From Psychrobacter immobilis (lineage in GTDB: Bacteria; Pseudomonadota; Gammaproteobacteria; Pseudomonadales; Moraxellaceae), in NCBI RefSeq assembly GCF_904846225.1, contig NZ_CAJGZJ010000010.1, forward strand, positions 1 to 64,000: a DNA stretch of 64,000 nt, in the 5' to 3' direction. Below the pieces are notes generated by a model that saw nothing but the letters and a program-made list of their open reading frames with translations, was not told where the DNA came from and ran no database searches. Positions 33,297 to 42,274 of the stretch are shown here, piece by piece (the first letter of the stretch is position 1; each line of letters opens with the position of its first letter). Made by a program: the position numbers and the translations under genes.

Positions 33297-34805
33297 CTAT
33301 TTGCTACGTAAGGTCGTCAATAAACGCTGATGAATCCCTTCAAATCCGCCATTAGACATAATGACAATCGCATCACCTGCTTGTGCATGGATGCTGATAT
33401 GTTCAATAATCGCATCGACACTAGAGAGGACTTGTTGGTTGTCGATATTAGAGTTGGTAGCATTGGCATTATCAATGACTTCTCTTAAACCCCATTCTAG
33501 ACCAGTAGGCTCATACCATAAAGTGTCGTCAGCGAGGGCGGCAGACTCGGCTAAGCTGTCTTGGTGAATACCCATTTTCATGGTGTTACTACGAGGTTCA
33601 ATGATTGCCCAAATGCGTCGGTTACTTAGCTTCTTTTTGGCACCATCTAATGTCGTGCTAATGGCAGTGGGATGATGAGCAAAATCATCAAACACTAAAA
33701 TATCATTGATATCACCGATTAGCTCCATGCGGCGCTTTATGCCAGCAAAAGCAGATAACGCTGCGCAAGCAGTAGAAACGCTGACCCCAACGTCATAGGC
33801 TGCCGCTACCGCCACCAAGGCGTTATTCACATTGTGCATACCGCTCATCGACCAATCTACGATGGCTGTTTCATTATCACCAGCAGTGAAAGTTACTTTA
33901 AACTGACCACCGTCTTTACGAATAAGCTCCGCTTGCCAATCGCTGCTATCTTTTGGAACGCTATCTTCTGTATCAGCCTTAGCTACCGCAGAATCGATGA
34001 CACTGGTACGCCAAATAGGGGTCCAAACGCCTTTCGCTAACGTATCTTCTAAGCTTGCGGTCGCGGCTGGCATGATGATCCTACCAGTACTTGGAATCAT
34101 GCGTACCATGTGATGAAACTGAGTCTGAATAGCATTGAGATCAGCGAAAATATCCGCGTGATCGAATTCAAGATTGTTTAAGATAGCGGTACGCGGGCGG
34201 TAATGAACGAACTTTGAACGTTTATCAAAAAATGCAGAGTCGTATTCATCCGCCTCAATAACAAAATAACCGGTTTTTGAGCGCTCGCTGCTGTTTTTTT
34301 CTGCGCCCAAGCTGTTTACTTCTACACCCAAATAGCTGCTATGGGCAAATACTTGCTGCAAATGCTCATCAGTAGTATCCACCAAGGGTACGCCGCCGAT
34401 CAAAAACCCAGTATCGATGCCAGCGTAATGCAGTATCCAAGCGAGCATCGTGGTCGTCGTCGTTTTACCGTGTGTACCGGCAACGGCTATTACATGGCGC
34501 GATTGCAGCACTTGTTCAGATAAAAACTGCGGTCCTGAGGTATAGCGAAGACCCGTATCCAGCATATATTCGATGACATCCATGCCACGTTTCATCGCAT
34601 TACCAACGACGACCAAATCTGGCGCTGGCTGCAAATGTTCTATCAGATAGCCCGCTTGGATAGTGACGCCCGCCTCCTCAAGTTGGGTGGACATAGGAGG
34701 ATAAACATTGGCATCTGAACCTGTGACGGTATGCCCAAGCGCCCGCGCCAGTAGCGCCAGCGAACCCATAAAAGTACCACAAATACCAAGAATATGAATG
34801 TGCAT
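33297..34805 (-). CDS. mpl: UDP-MurNAc:L-Ala-D-Glu-meso-DAP ligase (murein recycling)
   Basis: Mur-ligase family enzyme, ~502 aa. It has the N-terminal HIHILGICGTFMGSLALLAR, the ATP P-loop GTHGKTTTT, EADEYDSAFFDKRSKF, and the C-terminal domain with DDFAHHPTAI and EPRSNTMK. Mpl reattaches the recycled murein tripeptide to UDP-MurNAc in the cytoplasm. A low-complexity acidic insertion (AVAKADTEDSVPKDSSDW) sits in the central domain. ATG 34805 is chosen because GGAACG lies 6 bases upstream; TTG 34820 is the longer frame. It is monocistronic, between two hairpin repeats. Confidence 0.95.
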   Translation of the reverse strand: MHIHILGICGTFMGSLALLARALGHTVTGSDANVYPPMSTQLEEAGVTIQAGYLIEHLQPAPDLVVVGNAMKRGMDVIEYMLDTGLRYTSGPQFLSEQVLQSRHVIAVAGTHGKTTTTTMLAWILHYAGIDTGFLIGGVPLVDTTDEHLQQVFAHSSYLGVEVNSLGAEKNSSERSKTGYFVIEADEYDSAFFDKRSKFVHYRPRTAILNNLEFDHADIFADLNAIQTQFHHMVRMIPSTGRIIMPAATASLEDTLAKGVWTPIWRTSVIDSAVAKADTEDSVPKDSSDWQAELIRKDGGQFKVTFTAGDNETAIVDWSMSGMHNVNNALVAVAAAYDVGVSVSTACAALSAFAGIKRRMELIGDINDILVFDDFAHHPTAISTTLDGAKKKLSNRRIWAIIEPRSNTMKMGIHQDSLAESAALADDTLWYEPTGLEWGLREVIDNANATNSNIDNQQVLSSVDAIIEHISIHAQAGDAIVIMSNGGFEGIHQRLLTTLRSK

Positions 34806-34884
34806 AGACGTTCCGTACAAATTTAAATGAAAGGAATAAATGGTGGAGCTACCATAAGGTCAGCGGCGTTCAATGGCTGCTGGT

Positions 34885-35028
34885 TATATAGTCAATCCAC
34901 TATAAAATATATATAGCAATACAGGCGTAAATTTTACGTAGCCTCTGTCTGCGCAGGCACAGCAAGCAAGGAACATATACGCCTGTATTGCTATATTTGT
35001 CTCTCTTTTACTGAGGACTGACGATATC
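34885..35028 (-). repeat. Intergenic hairpin repeat, copy 8 (divergent arms)
   Basis: The arms at 34911-34929 and 34978-34996 are a perfect 19-bp inverted repeat of sequence ATATAGCAATACAGGCGTA, quite unlike the arms of other copies, although the core (GCCTCTGTCTGC, GGCACAGCAAGC) and outer ends (TATAGTCAATCCACTATAAA, GAGGACTGACGATATC) are conserved. This is the clearest case of kept pairing with changed sequence. Confidence 0.92.
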
Positions 35029-35076
35029 TGCGTGACTCATAGCCGTTCATTGTAAAGTAAACGTCATTAGATGACC

Positions 35077-35103
35077 AATAAAAAACGCCTATCAAGTAGG
35101 CGC
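35077..35103 (-). terminator. Terminator downstream of the NlpE-like gene
   Basis: CGCCTA/TAGGCG stem (35086-35102). On the minus strand it is followed by TTTTTT. It is about 200 bp past the stop at 35302, so a long 3' untranslated region would be needed. Confidence 0.65.
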
Positions 35104-35301
35104 TATTTAGCATCTTTATTTGGATTATCGAACATTATTAAATATGTAATGTTATTGAGTCATTATCATTAAATGATCAGTATTCACAATATTTTTCGAT
35201 GGTTTATCATAGAATCAGTTTGGTAACATTTATTGTTATTTATATGATGACTAGTTATTTATATGCTGACTAGTTGCGCGCTTTCTTATTTGCATGTTTT
35301 A

Positions 35302-35940
35302 TTATTGACGCGACAAAACATAGTCGTTATTAAGATTTTTTTCCTCATCTATCAAAATAAGATGATTGTCTTGAATATGATACGTCTCAATATTTTTGTC
35401 TGTGTAGACAATCGTAATCGTATTATTGTCTTGACGATAAACGCCCGACTCACGTAGCGGTGCCTGAGGTTTTTTAGGGTTATGATAAATACTGGTTTTT
35501 GAGACTGAGCCATCAGCAAATAAGTTTAAAGTGACATTGGTACAGTCACAAAAATCACATGGCACCATGCCACCATAATCGCCCATTAATGTGGCTTGTA
35601 ACGTGCTGCTACCCTCAGGCCCTGAACTTAGCATCGCTGGCTTCATATCATTGTCTGATTGAGCGGCTGCAATTAGTGATTGCCCTCCGGCTTCTTTATC
35701 CAAATTATCACTATCTGACTGCTGCTGACTGTTGTTTTGCGCACTTTTTGAGGTATTTTGCCCGTCAGAATCGCCTGCATCACTAGCAGGTGCGAATTGA
35801 GTCGTCACGCCTTGGTCATCATTGGAGGAGGCACTGTCACAACCGATGAGCAGCACACACAGTGGCAATAGTAGTAGAGAGCGACCAAAGCGCCTAACCA
35901 TAGGAAATACGGTAGAGCAAACAGGCGCAAAATATATCAT
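35302..35940 (-). CDS. NlpE-like lipoprotein
   Basis: About 212 aa. It has a lipoprotein signal with lipobox LIGC, a ~75-residue Ser/Asp/Gln-rich linker, and a C-terminal domain with the NlpE-N signature around MGDYGGMVPCDFCDCTNVTL. In NlpE this domain holds a CxxC and senses surface adhesion or envelope stress; here the cysteines read CDFCDC. It probably sits in the outer membrane, and the signalling role is inferred. ATG 35940 with GGAG five bases upstream is chosen; ATG 35901 would give a shorter, more standard signal peptide. Confidence 0.78.
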   Translation of the reverse strand: MIYFAPVCSTVFPMVRRFGRSLLLLPLCVLLIGCDSASSNDDQGVTTQFAPASDAGDSDGQNTSKSAQNNSQQQSDSDNLDKEAGGQSLIAAAQSDNDMKPAMLSSGPEGSSTLQATLMGDYGGMVPCDFCDCTNVTLNLFADGSVSKTSIYHNPKKPQAPLRESGVYRQDNNTITIVYTDKNIETYHIQDNHLILIDEEKNLNNDYVLSRQ

Positions 35941-35946
35941 GATCAC

Positions 35947-36430
35947 TCCAAAAACGGTTTATCAAACAGTGTTTCTAAAGATTGCCTATGCTATCGGCAA
36001 CTTAATACGGTTGTCAAAAATGAAAGACAATAGGAAGTATGGTTATTTTAAAAACAAAAGAGTGTAAACCTAATAATATTATTTAGGTTTTAGCACCAAG
36101 AATACATTATCTGTAACGTGTCTTTTTTTAAATAAAAATGACAGATATCTACACATATTGTTCGATTAAGAAATACAATCAATCGTGTCAAGATATCAAA
36201 AGTTAAAATTATTTCTGTGGACTTTTTGTTATGACGATCATTTCTAAAAGTTAATGGAGGCCAGTTAAGTCAGCATAAACGTGACTGTTAAAGACTATTG
36301 GAGGGGTTCTAATATGGCATATTTCTAAACAGACATTAAACCATTTTCTAGAAAGGCATAAATAGCAGAGTATTTATGCCTTTTTAGATGAGAAATTATA
36401 ATGGAGTGTAATAAAGATTTGAAAATTTTA
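35947..36430. other. Intergenic region with an orphan Shine-Dalgarno and hairpin
   Basis: 484 bp, very A+T rich. A strong ribosome-binding site GGAGGGG (36300-36306) precedes ATG GCA TAT TTC TAA (four codons, from 36314). It is followed by the hairpin AAAGGCATAAATA (36352-36364) / TATTTATGCC (36371-36380), then TTTTT. The hairpin may simply terminate dsbB from the other strand; otherwise it marks the end of a short plus-strand transcript. Confidence 0.45.
36352..36386. terminator. Terminator-like hairpin near dsbB
   Basis: GGCATAAATA/TATTTATGCC stem with a six-base loop. There is a TTTTT run on the plus strand and TTTC on the minus strand. It lies 45 bp beyond the dsbB stop. Confidence 0.7.
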
Positions 36431-36958
36431 CTAAGCAAGACGATTATGCACGGTAGGTCGCACGATACGCAATAATATCAATGCATGCACCACCAATAGT
36501 ACGCTAGATAAAATCAGAGCCTGCTCAGCAATACTCATTCCCATAAATGTCCAATCGACAACGGCACATTCACCAGAACCTGTAAACACCTCTTTGAAAA
36601 CTTGCAAAATGGGCAAGGTATCTAACCAATAGTCCAAACCAGGACCACATGACGGTACTTGATCGGCAGGCAAATGCTGTATCCAAACTTGGCGAGCCGC
36701 TACCACAGCTGCCCAGCCAATACCTGCTAAGCTACCAAGCCACAATATCAATCTCATCGCCTTGGATTTGGGATTGAACAGCGCTGCTGTCAAAGCGAAG
36801 CCACCCATTGTAATTAAACCAACACGTTGAAAAATACAAAGCGGGCAAGGAGTAAGGCCCAAATAGCGCTGCAAAAAAAACAACGCAAAACTCATACCTA
36901 TCACTGCCATTATTACTAAAAATACTTGTAGATTGCGGTAAGTCGTCAGCTGTAGCAT
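36431..36958 (-). CDS. dsbB: Disulfide bond formation protein B
   Basis: 175 aa, four transmembrane helices. The redox pair CPLC lies in LTPCPLCIFQR after helix one. The second periplasmic loop holds SCGPGLDYWLDTLP and GSGECA, the Cys pair that exchanges with DsbA. The conserved QR of the quinone-binding region is present. DsbB reoxidises DsbA using quinone. The start ATG 36958 is preceded by a weak GAGTAA. It lies 56 bp downstream of gshA on the same strand, so partial co-transcription is possible. Confidence 0.95.
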   Translation of the reverse strand: MLQLTTYRNLQVFLVIMAVIGMSFALFFLQRYLGLTPCPLCIFQRVGLITMGGFALTAALFNPKSKAMRLILWLGSLAGIGWAAVVAARQVWIQHLPADQVPSCGPGLDYWLDTLPILQVFKEVFTGSGECAVVDWTFMGMSIAEQALILSSVLLVVHALILLRIVRPTVHNRLA

Positions 36959-37014
36959 CGGTTGGTTACTCTTGTAAAGTTAGTGACCTATAAACATAAG
37001 ATAGTCCATAAGGC

Positions 37015-38598
37015 TTAGCGATATTGCTGCAAAAATTCCATGAAGTCTTCTGTTTCGGCTGTTTCAATCTCAGCTTGTTGTAGTATTGATTTTTCTGCCA
37101 GTACTTCATACTTGGCTTGGGTATTTGGACTAAGCGTTTGCTGTAACAAAGACGCACGATGCTGCTCGGCTAACGTAAAACCAAGCTGCCATAAGCTGCC
37201 CAAACGCTTACTGTCAGAGTTGACTTGTGCTGAAATCGTCGATTCAGGATGTCCTGCTTTGCCTTGCATTAACGCAACTGCCGCACGATAGTCATTGCCG
37301 CCATAATGCGCGTCAAGTAATGCTGCAAGCGGTCGCATACGCTCTAAATGCATGAGCATCCAGCTCTCAAGTAATTTTTCTTCCCCATTGTCTAAGATAT
37401 GCAAGCCGTCGCGGCGACCTTCGTTTACCACACGCTCAAGATTGATGGCCAGCATTTCTTCTTCTTCAGGTAGCAAATCAGGTGAGTCGCTTAGCAGGCA
37501 GTACAGTGCCATAACTTCCAAGAAACAGGCACTAGAGAGGCGGATACCAACATCACTATAAGGGTCGAGATCAATCGCACGAAACTCAACGTAGGCGATA
37601 CCACGGCGCTCAAGCGCTTCCGTTGGCGTCTCGCCACTCATCGCGATTTGTTTTGGGCGAATAGGGCTATAGTATTCATTTTCTATTTGTAGAATATGAT
37701 TATTGATCTGAATAGGGTTACCATCGGCGTCATCTAAGCCAAGCTTTGTAAAGCTTTCATGCGGCGTTTGAATCGCACGGCGCAGACCATCGACATACTC
37801 TGGCAAATAATTATAGCGAATATCAAGATGCTCTTGTACGCTATTGGTATAACCAAGCTTGCCCATACGTAGGCTGGTTGCGGTAGGCTTGTAGTAAGTT
37901 GAGTCATTTAGCAGCTCTAAATCATGCTCACGACCTGCTATGAAACAAGGACAAACGCTTGGACTGGCACCAAGTAAATAAAGGATGAGGCTGGTCAAAC
38001 GTTTAAAATTACGGATAAGCGCCAGATACTTTTCGTTTTTAAATTCTGTCGGCGTTTGGCTCTGTGATGCTGGTGTTTGTGCTTGCCACGCTTCAAACAA
38101 TCCATCACCAAAAGATAAATTGTAGTGTAAACCCGCAATGGTCTGCATGCGGCGGCCATAACGAATACCAAGCCCACTACGATATAAGGTTTTTAGTTTG
38201 CCAGTATTAGAGCTGCCATAATCAGCCAAAGGAATATCTTCATCCTTAGACGACAACATACAAGGCATAGATAGCGGCCACATCAGCTCACCCTCAGGTA
38301 TCCCTTGATACACTAATACGTGCAACTGACGCAGCATATTGAGGGTTTCTTTTGGCGAGGTTTTTGGATCAGTAATCAGCTCAAGCAAACTTTCTGAATA
38401 ATCCGTGGTAATAAAAGGATGGGTAAGTTTTGACCCAAGCTTGGTTGGATGCGGTGTTTGCGCCAAGTAACCATCAGGCTTTACGCGCAGGCCTTCCTTT
38501 TCGATACCACGTAGCATACCCGTTAAGAGTTTGGTGTCAAACCAGTTAGGGATTTCAAAATTGACAAAGCTACTCGTAAAATTACTCATAATAGTCAT
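37015..38598 (-). CDS. gshA: Glutamate-cysteine ligase
   Basis: 527 aa, type 1 (gammaproteobacterial) GshA: GIEKEGLRV (about 31-39), PFITTDYSESLLELIT, AGLHYNLSFGD, LYLLGASPSVCPCF, and GIAYVEFRAIDLDPYSDVGI. These are the ATP/metal- and substrate-binding signatures. It makes gamma-glutamylcysteine, the first step of glutathione synthesis. ATGs at 38598 and 38589 are both possible and neither has a good ribosome-binding site. It lies upstream of dsbB on the same strand. Confidence 0.95.
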   Translation of the reverse strand: MTIMSNFTSSFVNFEIPNWFDTKLLTGMLRGIEKEGLRVKPDGYLAQTPHPTKLGSKLTHPFITTDYSESLLELITDPKTSPKETLNMLRQLHVLVYQGIPEGELMWPLSMPCMLSSKDEDIPLADYGSSNTGKLKTLYRSGLGIRYGRRMQTIAGLHYNLSFGDGLFEAWQAQTPASQSQTPTEFKNEKYLALIRNFKRLTSLILYLLGASPSVCPCFIAGREHDLELLNDSTYYKPTATSLRMGKLGYTNSVQEHLDIRYNYLPEYVDGLRRAIQTPHESFTKLGLDDADGNPIQINNHILQIENEYYSPIRPKQIAMSGETPTEALERRGIAYVEFRAIDLDPYSDVGIRLSSACFLEVMALYCLLSDSPDLLPEEEEMLAINLERVVNEGRRDGLHILDNGEEKLLESWMLMHLERMRPLAALLDAHYGGNDYRAAVALMQGKAGHPESTISAQVNSDSKRLGSLWQLGFTLAEQHRASLLQQTLSPNTQAKYEVLAEKSILQQAEIETAETEDFMEFLQQYR

Positions 38599-38811
38599 CT
38601 ATTGTTATTTATTATGGTGGCTCAAAACACGATTGGCGTTTGACCATAAAAGAGGTAGATATTGGATTTAGAATTCCGTCAGTTTAGCTCAAAGCTGCCT
38701 TGAAAACCACGAACAATTACAAATACGATAAGCTTAACAAGGGTTCAACTGCCTAGACTTCTGCGGATATTTAGATTAAAAATTTTGTAAATAGTGCTTT
38801 ATGATTGCTCT

Positions 38812-38847
38812 ATAAAATAAAAAGCATCTACCTATTAGATAGATGCT
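38812..38847 (-). terminator. Terminator downstream of erpA
   Basis: AGCATCTA/TAGATGCT stem (38823-38847) with an internal CTA/TAG pair. On the minus strand it is followed by TTTTTATTTTAT. It lies about 100 bp past the erpA stop. The remainder of the 347-bp gap to gshA holds nothing else recognisable. Confidence 0.75.
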
Positions 38848-38945
38848 CTGAACGCGCTACATAAAGCCAAAGATCATAGCATCAGCTAACTATTAAAGGA
38901 TTAGGCTAAAAAAGCACCGCTCCACTTATTAAATAGAGAAATAAG

Positions 38946-39326
38946 TTAAATAGAGAAAGAAGAGCCACAACCGCAAGTAGTCGTGGCATTTGGGTTGGTC
39001 ACGATAAAGCGCGCGCCTTCCAATCCTTCCGTATAATCTACGGTAGAGCCTTGCAAGTATTGATAGCTTAGCGAATCTACGACCAGCGTCACATCGCCAT
39101 TATCAAAGTTGGCATCATCTTCATTTAAGTCATTGGCAAAGTTAAAGCCATAAGAAAAACCTGAACAGCCGCCGCCAGTCACGTATACGCGTAGCATAAG
39201 GTCACTGTCACCTTCTTCTTCACGTAAGCGGCGCACCTTTTGTGCTGCACTGTCAGTGAGGCTTAAGATCGTTGGGTCTACTGGTTGGCTTGAGCTTGGG
39301 TTAAATTGGTTGGCTGATTCGTTCAT
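38946..39326 (-). CDS. erpA: Iron-sulfur cluster insertion protein ErpA
   Basis: About 126 aa, A-type Fe-S carrier. The three cluster-ligating cysteines are in [11 protein letters not shown] and [10 protein letters not shown] at the C-terminus. An N-terminal Asn/Ser/Pro-rich extension of about 20 residues precedes [11 protein letters not shown]. ErpA passes clusters to apo-enzymes such as those of isoprenoid synthesis. ATG 39326 is chosen because GAGGTAG lies 4-5 bases upstream; the longer frame starts with TTG. It is monocistronic. Confidence 0.93.
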   Translation of the reverse strand: MNESANQFNPSSSQPVDPTILSLTDSAAQKVRRLREEEGDSDLMLRVYVTGGGCSGFSYGFNFANDLNEDDANFDNGDVTLVVDSLSYQYLQGSTVDYTEGLEGARFIVTNPNATTTCGCGSSFSI

Positions 39327-39350
39327 ATCTACCTCAGTGGCTAGGATCAA

Positions 39351-39786
39351 AAGCGGTCGTCATCCTGTTTGGGTTTGCAACGAATAGGTTGCAAATAAAG
39401 ATACGCACGGCGTTTGATTCGATTGGGTGCTGTCATTATGGCAATGCTGTCAGGACATTATAAATATGATATGAAAGCCATCACAACGGTTTCGTTGATT
39501 AAGGACACATATCTTGTAGCAGTATATCATAATGGGGATGGCGATTCGTTTGTCAAGCGTGTGATGACCAACCAAGTTTAGCGTGCTGAATTTGGCTTTT
39601 ATTGTGCTGATAAATGCCTATAACGCTGAGCATTTTTTACCCCAATAAATACTTAGTTTTGAAATAGTTATTTAATCGTTTGCCTATGGGTCAAGCGTTT
39701 GAAATAATAGCCGCCAATTAACACGCCCTATGTGTGTTTTTCTTATTGCCTTATACTTTATATTACTGTTGAGATGAAGAAATTAT
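39351..39786. other. Intergenic region between divergent erpA and ABC-F genes
   Basis: 436 bp expected to hold both promoters. No gene, repeat copy or operator was recognised. Confidence 0.55.
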
Positions 39787-41808
39787 ATGATCGAATTTAA
39801 AGACGTTGGTGTTCGCCGTGATGGTCGTGAATTGTTTGCAGGTGCAAGCTTCCAGCTCCATCCGGGCCACAAAGTTGGCTTAACGGGCAATAACGGCACG
39901 GGCAAATCTACCTTGTTTGCCTTACTATTGACTCGAATGGGAACAGGCGATACCGAGGTCACGCTTGATAAAGGTGAAGTCAGTATTCCTGATAGCTGGC
40001 ATGTGGCGCATATGGCACAGGAAGTCGGCGCTACGACACAGACGGCGATTGATTATGTTCTCAGCGGGGATGAGCAGTGGTATGAGATCAATGCTTCTTT
40101 GAATGATTTGAGTAGCGTGAGCGACGAGCAGATTGGCGTATTGCATCAGCAGTTCGATGAGATTGATGGCTACCGTACGCCCACCAAAGCGGCACAAATT
40201 ATGGCAGGTCTTGGTTTTAAGACCAGTCAGCATGAGCTGCCAGTAGAAGGGTTTTCGGGTGGTTGGCGCATGCGTTTGAATCTTGCCAAAACGTTGATGA
40301 GCCGCGCTGATTTAATGTTACTCGATGAGCCAACCAACCATTTGGATTTGGATGCTATCTTGTGGCTTGAGACTTGGATCAATGCTTTTACTGGTTTGGT
40401 CATCGTCATCTCGCATGACCAAGCATTCTTAGATGCAACCGTTGGTCATATCTTGCATGTCGAACAACAAAAAATCACCCTTTATACGGGTAATTATCAG
40501 CAGTTTATTCGCACCCGTCATGAGCGCATGGCGCAGCAGCAGCAAGCGTTTGAAAAACAAGAAGCGACTAAGGCACATTTGGACGACTTTATTCGCCGTT
40601 TCCGTGCCAAAGCCAGTAAGGCCAAACAAGCCCAAAGCCGCATCAAGCAGCTTGAGCGTATGGCTGAGCTGTCACCAATGATGGCGGACAATCCTTTTTC
40701 TTTCCGCTTTTACGAGCCAGCAAATATGAGCTCACCGCTGATTGAGCTGACAAAAGCAGATATTGGCTATAGCGATACCCCGCTTTTATATAATGCCAAT
40801 GTGCAAGTGACCCCTGATACACGTCTTGGTTTACTGGGCATGAATGGCGCAGGTAAATCAACGCTGATCAAAGCCTTGGTTGGTGAGCTTGGGGTGTTAT
40901 CAGGGACGTACCGAGTTTCTGATACCATTAAACTGGGTTACTTCAACCAGCATCAAATGGACGTACTGGATGCTGCTGCGACGCCCTTACAAATGATGCG
41001 CCGCTTGGCTGGAAAAACCTCAGATGCCGAGCTGCGTTCATTCTTGGGCAGTTTTGACTTTCGCGGTGATCGAATTGATACGCCCAGTGAGTTGTTTTCT
41101 GGTGGCGAACGCGCGCGTTTGACCTTGGCCTTGATTGTTTGGCAACGTCCAAACGTTTTGGTGCTCGATGAGCCAACCAACCATTTAGACTTACAGATGC
41201 GCCAAGCATTGACCATCGCCTTGCAAGGATTTCAAGGGGCGGTGGTATTGGTTTCGCATGATCGCGAGCTGATTGCCAATGTCTGTGACGAGCTGTTTTT
41301 GGTGCATGATGGTCAAATCGATGAGTTTGATGGTGACATTAGCGACTATGGTAAGTGGCTGGCAGAAAAGCGCAAACAAGAGAATTCGACAGATAAAAGT
41401 AGCAGTAAGAAAAAGAACAAAAAAGAGAGTAAGAAGTTTGTTTCACGTGAAACAACGGACACTCATGCGAGCAACCAAGCGTCTACTGCATCATCGAAAA
41501 AAAACACCACTGAGTCTACTCTGAGCAAAGAAGATCAGCGTAAACAGGCAGCAGAACAACGCAAATTAACGGCACCTGTTCGCCGTGACATCGAGAATAC
41601 AGAAAAAACCTTGGCTAAGATTGCGGAGAAACTGACCGCACTTGAAGAAAAGCTTGCTAATACGAGTCTATACGAAGAAAGTCGTAAATCTGACTTGATG
41701 GTCCTACTGAATGAGCAGACAGCATTACAGCAGCAGCATAGCGAGAATGAAGAAGGGTTATTGCAATCGATGACGACGTTAGAAGAAATGGAAGCAAAAA
41801 TTGGATAG
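39787..41808 (+). CDS. yheS: ABC-F family ATPase (YheS-like)
   Basis: 673 aa with two ABC domains and no membrane domain: Walker A GNNGTGKS and GMNGAGKS, signatures FSGGWRMR and FSGGERAR, and Walker B LLLDEPTNHLDLDA and LVLDEPTNHLDLQM. The interdomain linker is FEKQEATKAHLDDFIRRFRAKA. A Lys/Ser-rich spacer (about 540-600) leads to a C-terminal coiled coil (about 600-672). ABC-F proteins act on the ribosome; YheS is less studied than EttA or Uup. A canonical parS site is built into the codons of the spacer (FVSRET). Confidence 0.93.
   Translation: MIEFKDVGVRRDGRELFAGASFQLHPGHKVGLTGNNGTGKSTLFALLLTRMGTGDTEVTLDKGEVSIPDSWHVAHMAQEVGATTQTAIDYVLSGDEQWYEINASLNDLSSVSDEQIGVLHQQFDEIDGYRTPTKAAQIMAGLGFKTSQHELPVEGFSGGWRMRLNLAKTLMSRADLMLLDEPTNHLDLDAILWLETWINAFTGLVIVISHDQAFLDATVGHILHVEQQKITLYTGNYQQFIRTRHERMAQQQQAFEKQEATKAHLDDFIRRFRAKASKAKQAQSRIKQLERMAELSPMMADNPFSFRFYEPANMSSPLIELTKADIGYSDTPLLYNANVQVTPDTRLGLLGMNGAGKSTLIKALVGELGVLSGTYRVSDTIKLGYFNQHQMDVLDAAATPLQMMRRLAGKTSDAELRSFLGSFDFRGDRIDTPSELFSGGERARLTLALIVWQRPNVLVLDEPTNHLDLQMRQALTIALQGFQGAVVLVSHDRELIANVCDELFLVHDGQIDEFDGDISDYGKWLAEKRKQENSTDKSSSKKKNKKESKKFVSRETTDTHASNQASTASSKKNTTESTLSKEDQRKQAAEQRKLTAPVRRDIENTEKTLAKIAEKLTALEEKLANTSLYEESRKSDLMVLLNEQTALQQQHSENEEGLLQSMTTLEEMEAKIG
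41439..41454. promoter_or_regulatory. parS: Canonical parS ParB-binding site
   Basis: TGTTTCACGTGAAACA, a perfect 16-bp palindrome equal to the best-known bacterial parS, extended by one more complementary base on each side. It is located within the ABC-F coding sequence, in the low-complexity spacer where codon constraint is low. Confidence 0.88.
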
Positions 41809-41876
41809 GGAAAACTCAATCAGGTCTTGAGTGTTTATTAATGTCGCAATGGCTTATTTTATCTACCTTAAATGAC

Positions 41877-41905
41877 AAAAGGGAGGGCTTATGCCCTCCC
41901 TTTTT
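41877..41905. terminator. Bidirectional terminator
   Basis: AAAAGGGAGGGC (41877-41888) pairs with GCCCTCCCTTTT (41893-41904) across TTAT. It serves the plus-strand ABC-F gene and the convergent RlpA-like gene. Confidence 0.93.
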
Positions 41906-41911
41906 ATTATA

Positions 41912-42274
41912 TTATTTTCTCCGGTATTTACCATCACCGTAAGAGAGTACATTCATCGTAGTCGTGCAAAGCTCACAGCTTATTTTACTCGCAGCAGCTT
42001 TCGATAGATCCAGAATTCGACCGCCAATATAGGGGCCTCTATCCGTAATTTTTACGATTACGCTTTCATTGGTCTTGTTATTGGTCACTTTCACCCTCGA
42101 ACCAAACGGCAGGGTTTTATGAGCAGCGGTCATGGCATTCATATTAAAAATACTGCCACTTGCTGTGCGCTTACCATGGAACTTACTACCGTAATAACTG
42201 GTATTTGCAGCAAAAACGGTGGTACTTAATAGCAGTGATAACGCGACAACCAAAGACTTGATAAAATAAGACAT
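41912..42274 (-). CDS. RlpA-like double-psi beta-barrel secreted protein
   Basis: 120 aa: a signal peptide (cleavage after VFA, about residue 22), then a compact RlpA-like domain. ASYYG-like (TSYYGSKFHGKRTASG), AMTAAHKTLPFGSRVKVTN and ITDRGPYIGGRILDLSKAAA are the family signatures, and the conserved His and Asp of the septal-ring lytic transglycosylase site are present. The SPOR domain of full RlpA is missing, so this is a minimal form. Two extra cysteines (CELC) occur near the end. It probably acts on periplasmic peptidoglycan; function inferred. Confidence 0.87.
   Translation of the reverse strand: MSYFIKSLVVALSLLLSTTVFAANTSYYGSKFHGKRTASGSIFNMNAMTAAHKTLPFGSRVKVTNNKTNESVIVKITDRGPYIGGRILDLSKAAASKISCELCTTTMNVLSYGDGKYRRK

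Noticed and set aside
28105..35028. Evenly shaped repeats considered as a CRISPR array
   Set aside because: Copies are kilobases apart, in both orientations and without spacers of constant length; no cas genes are present.
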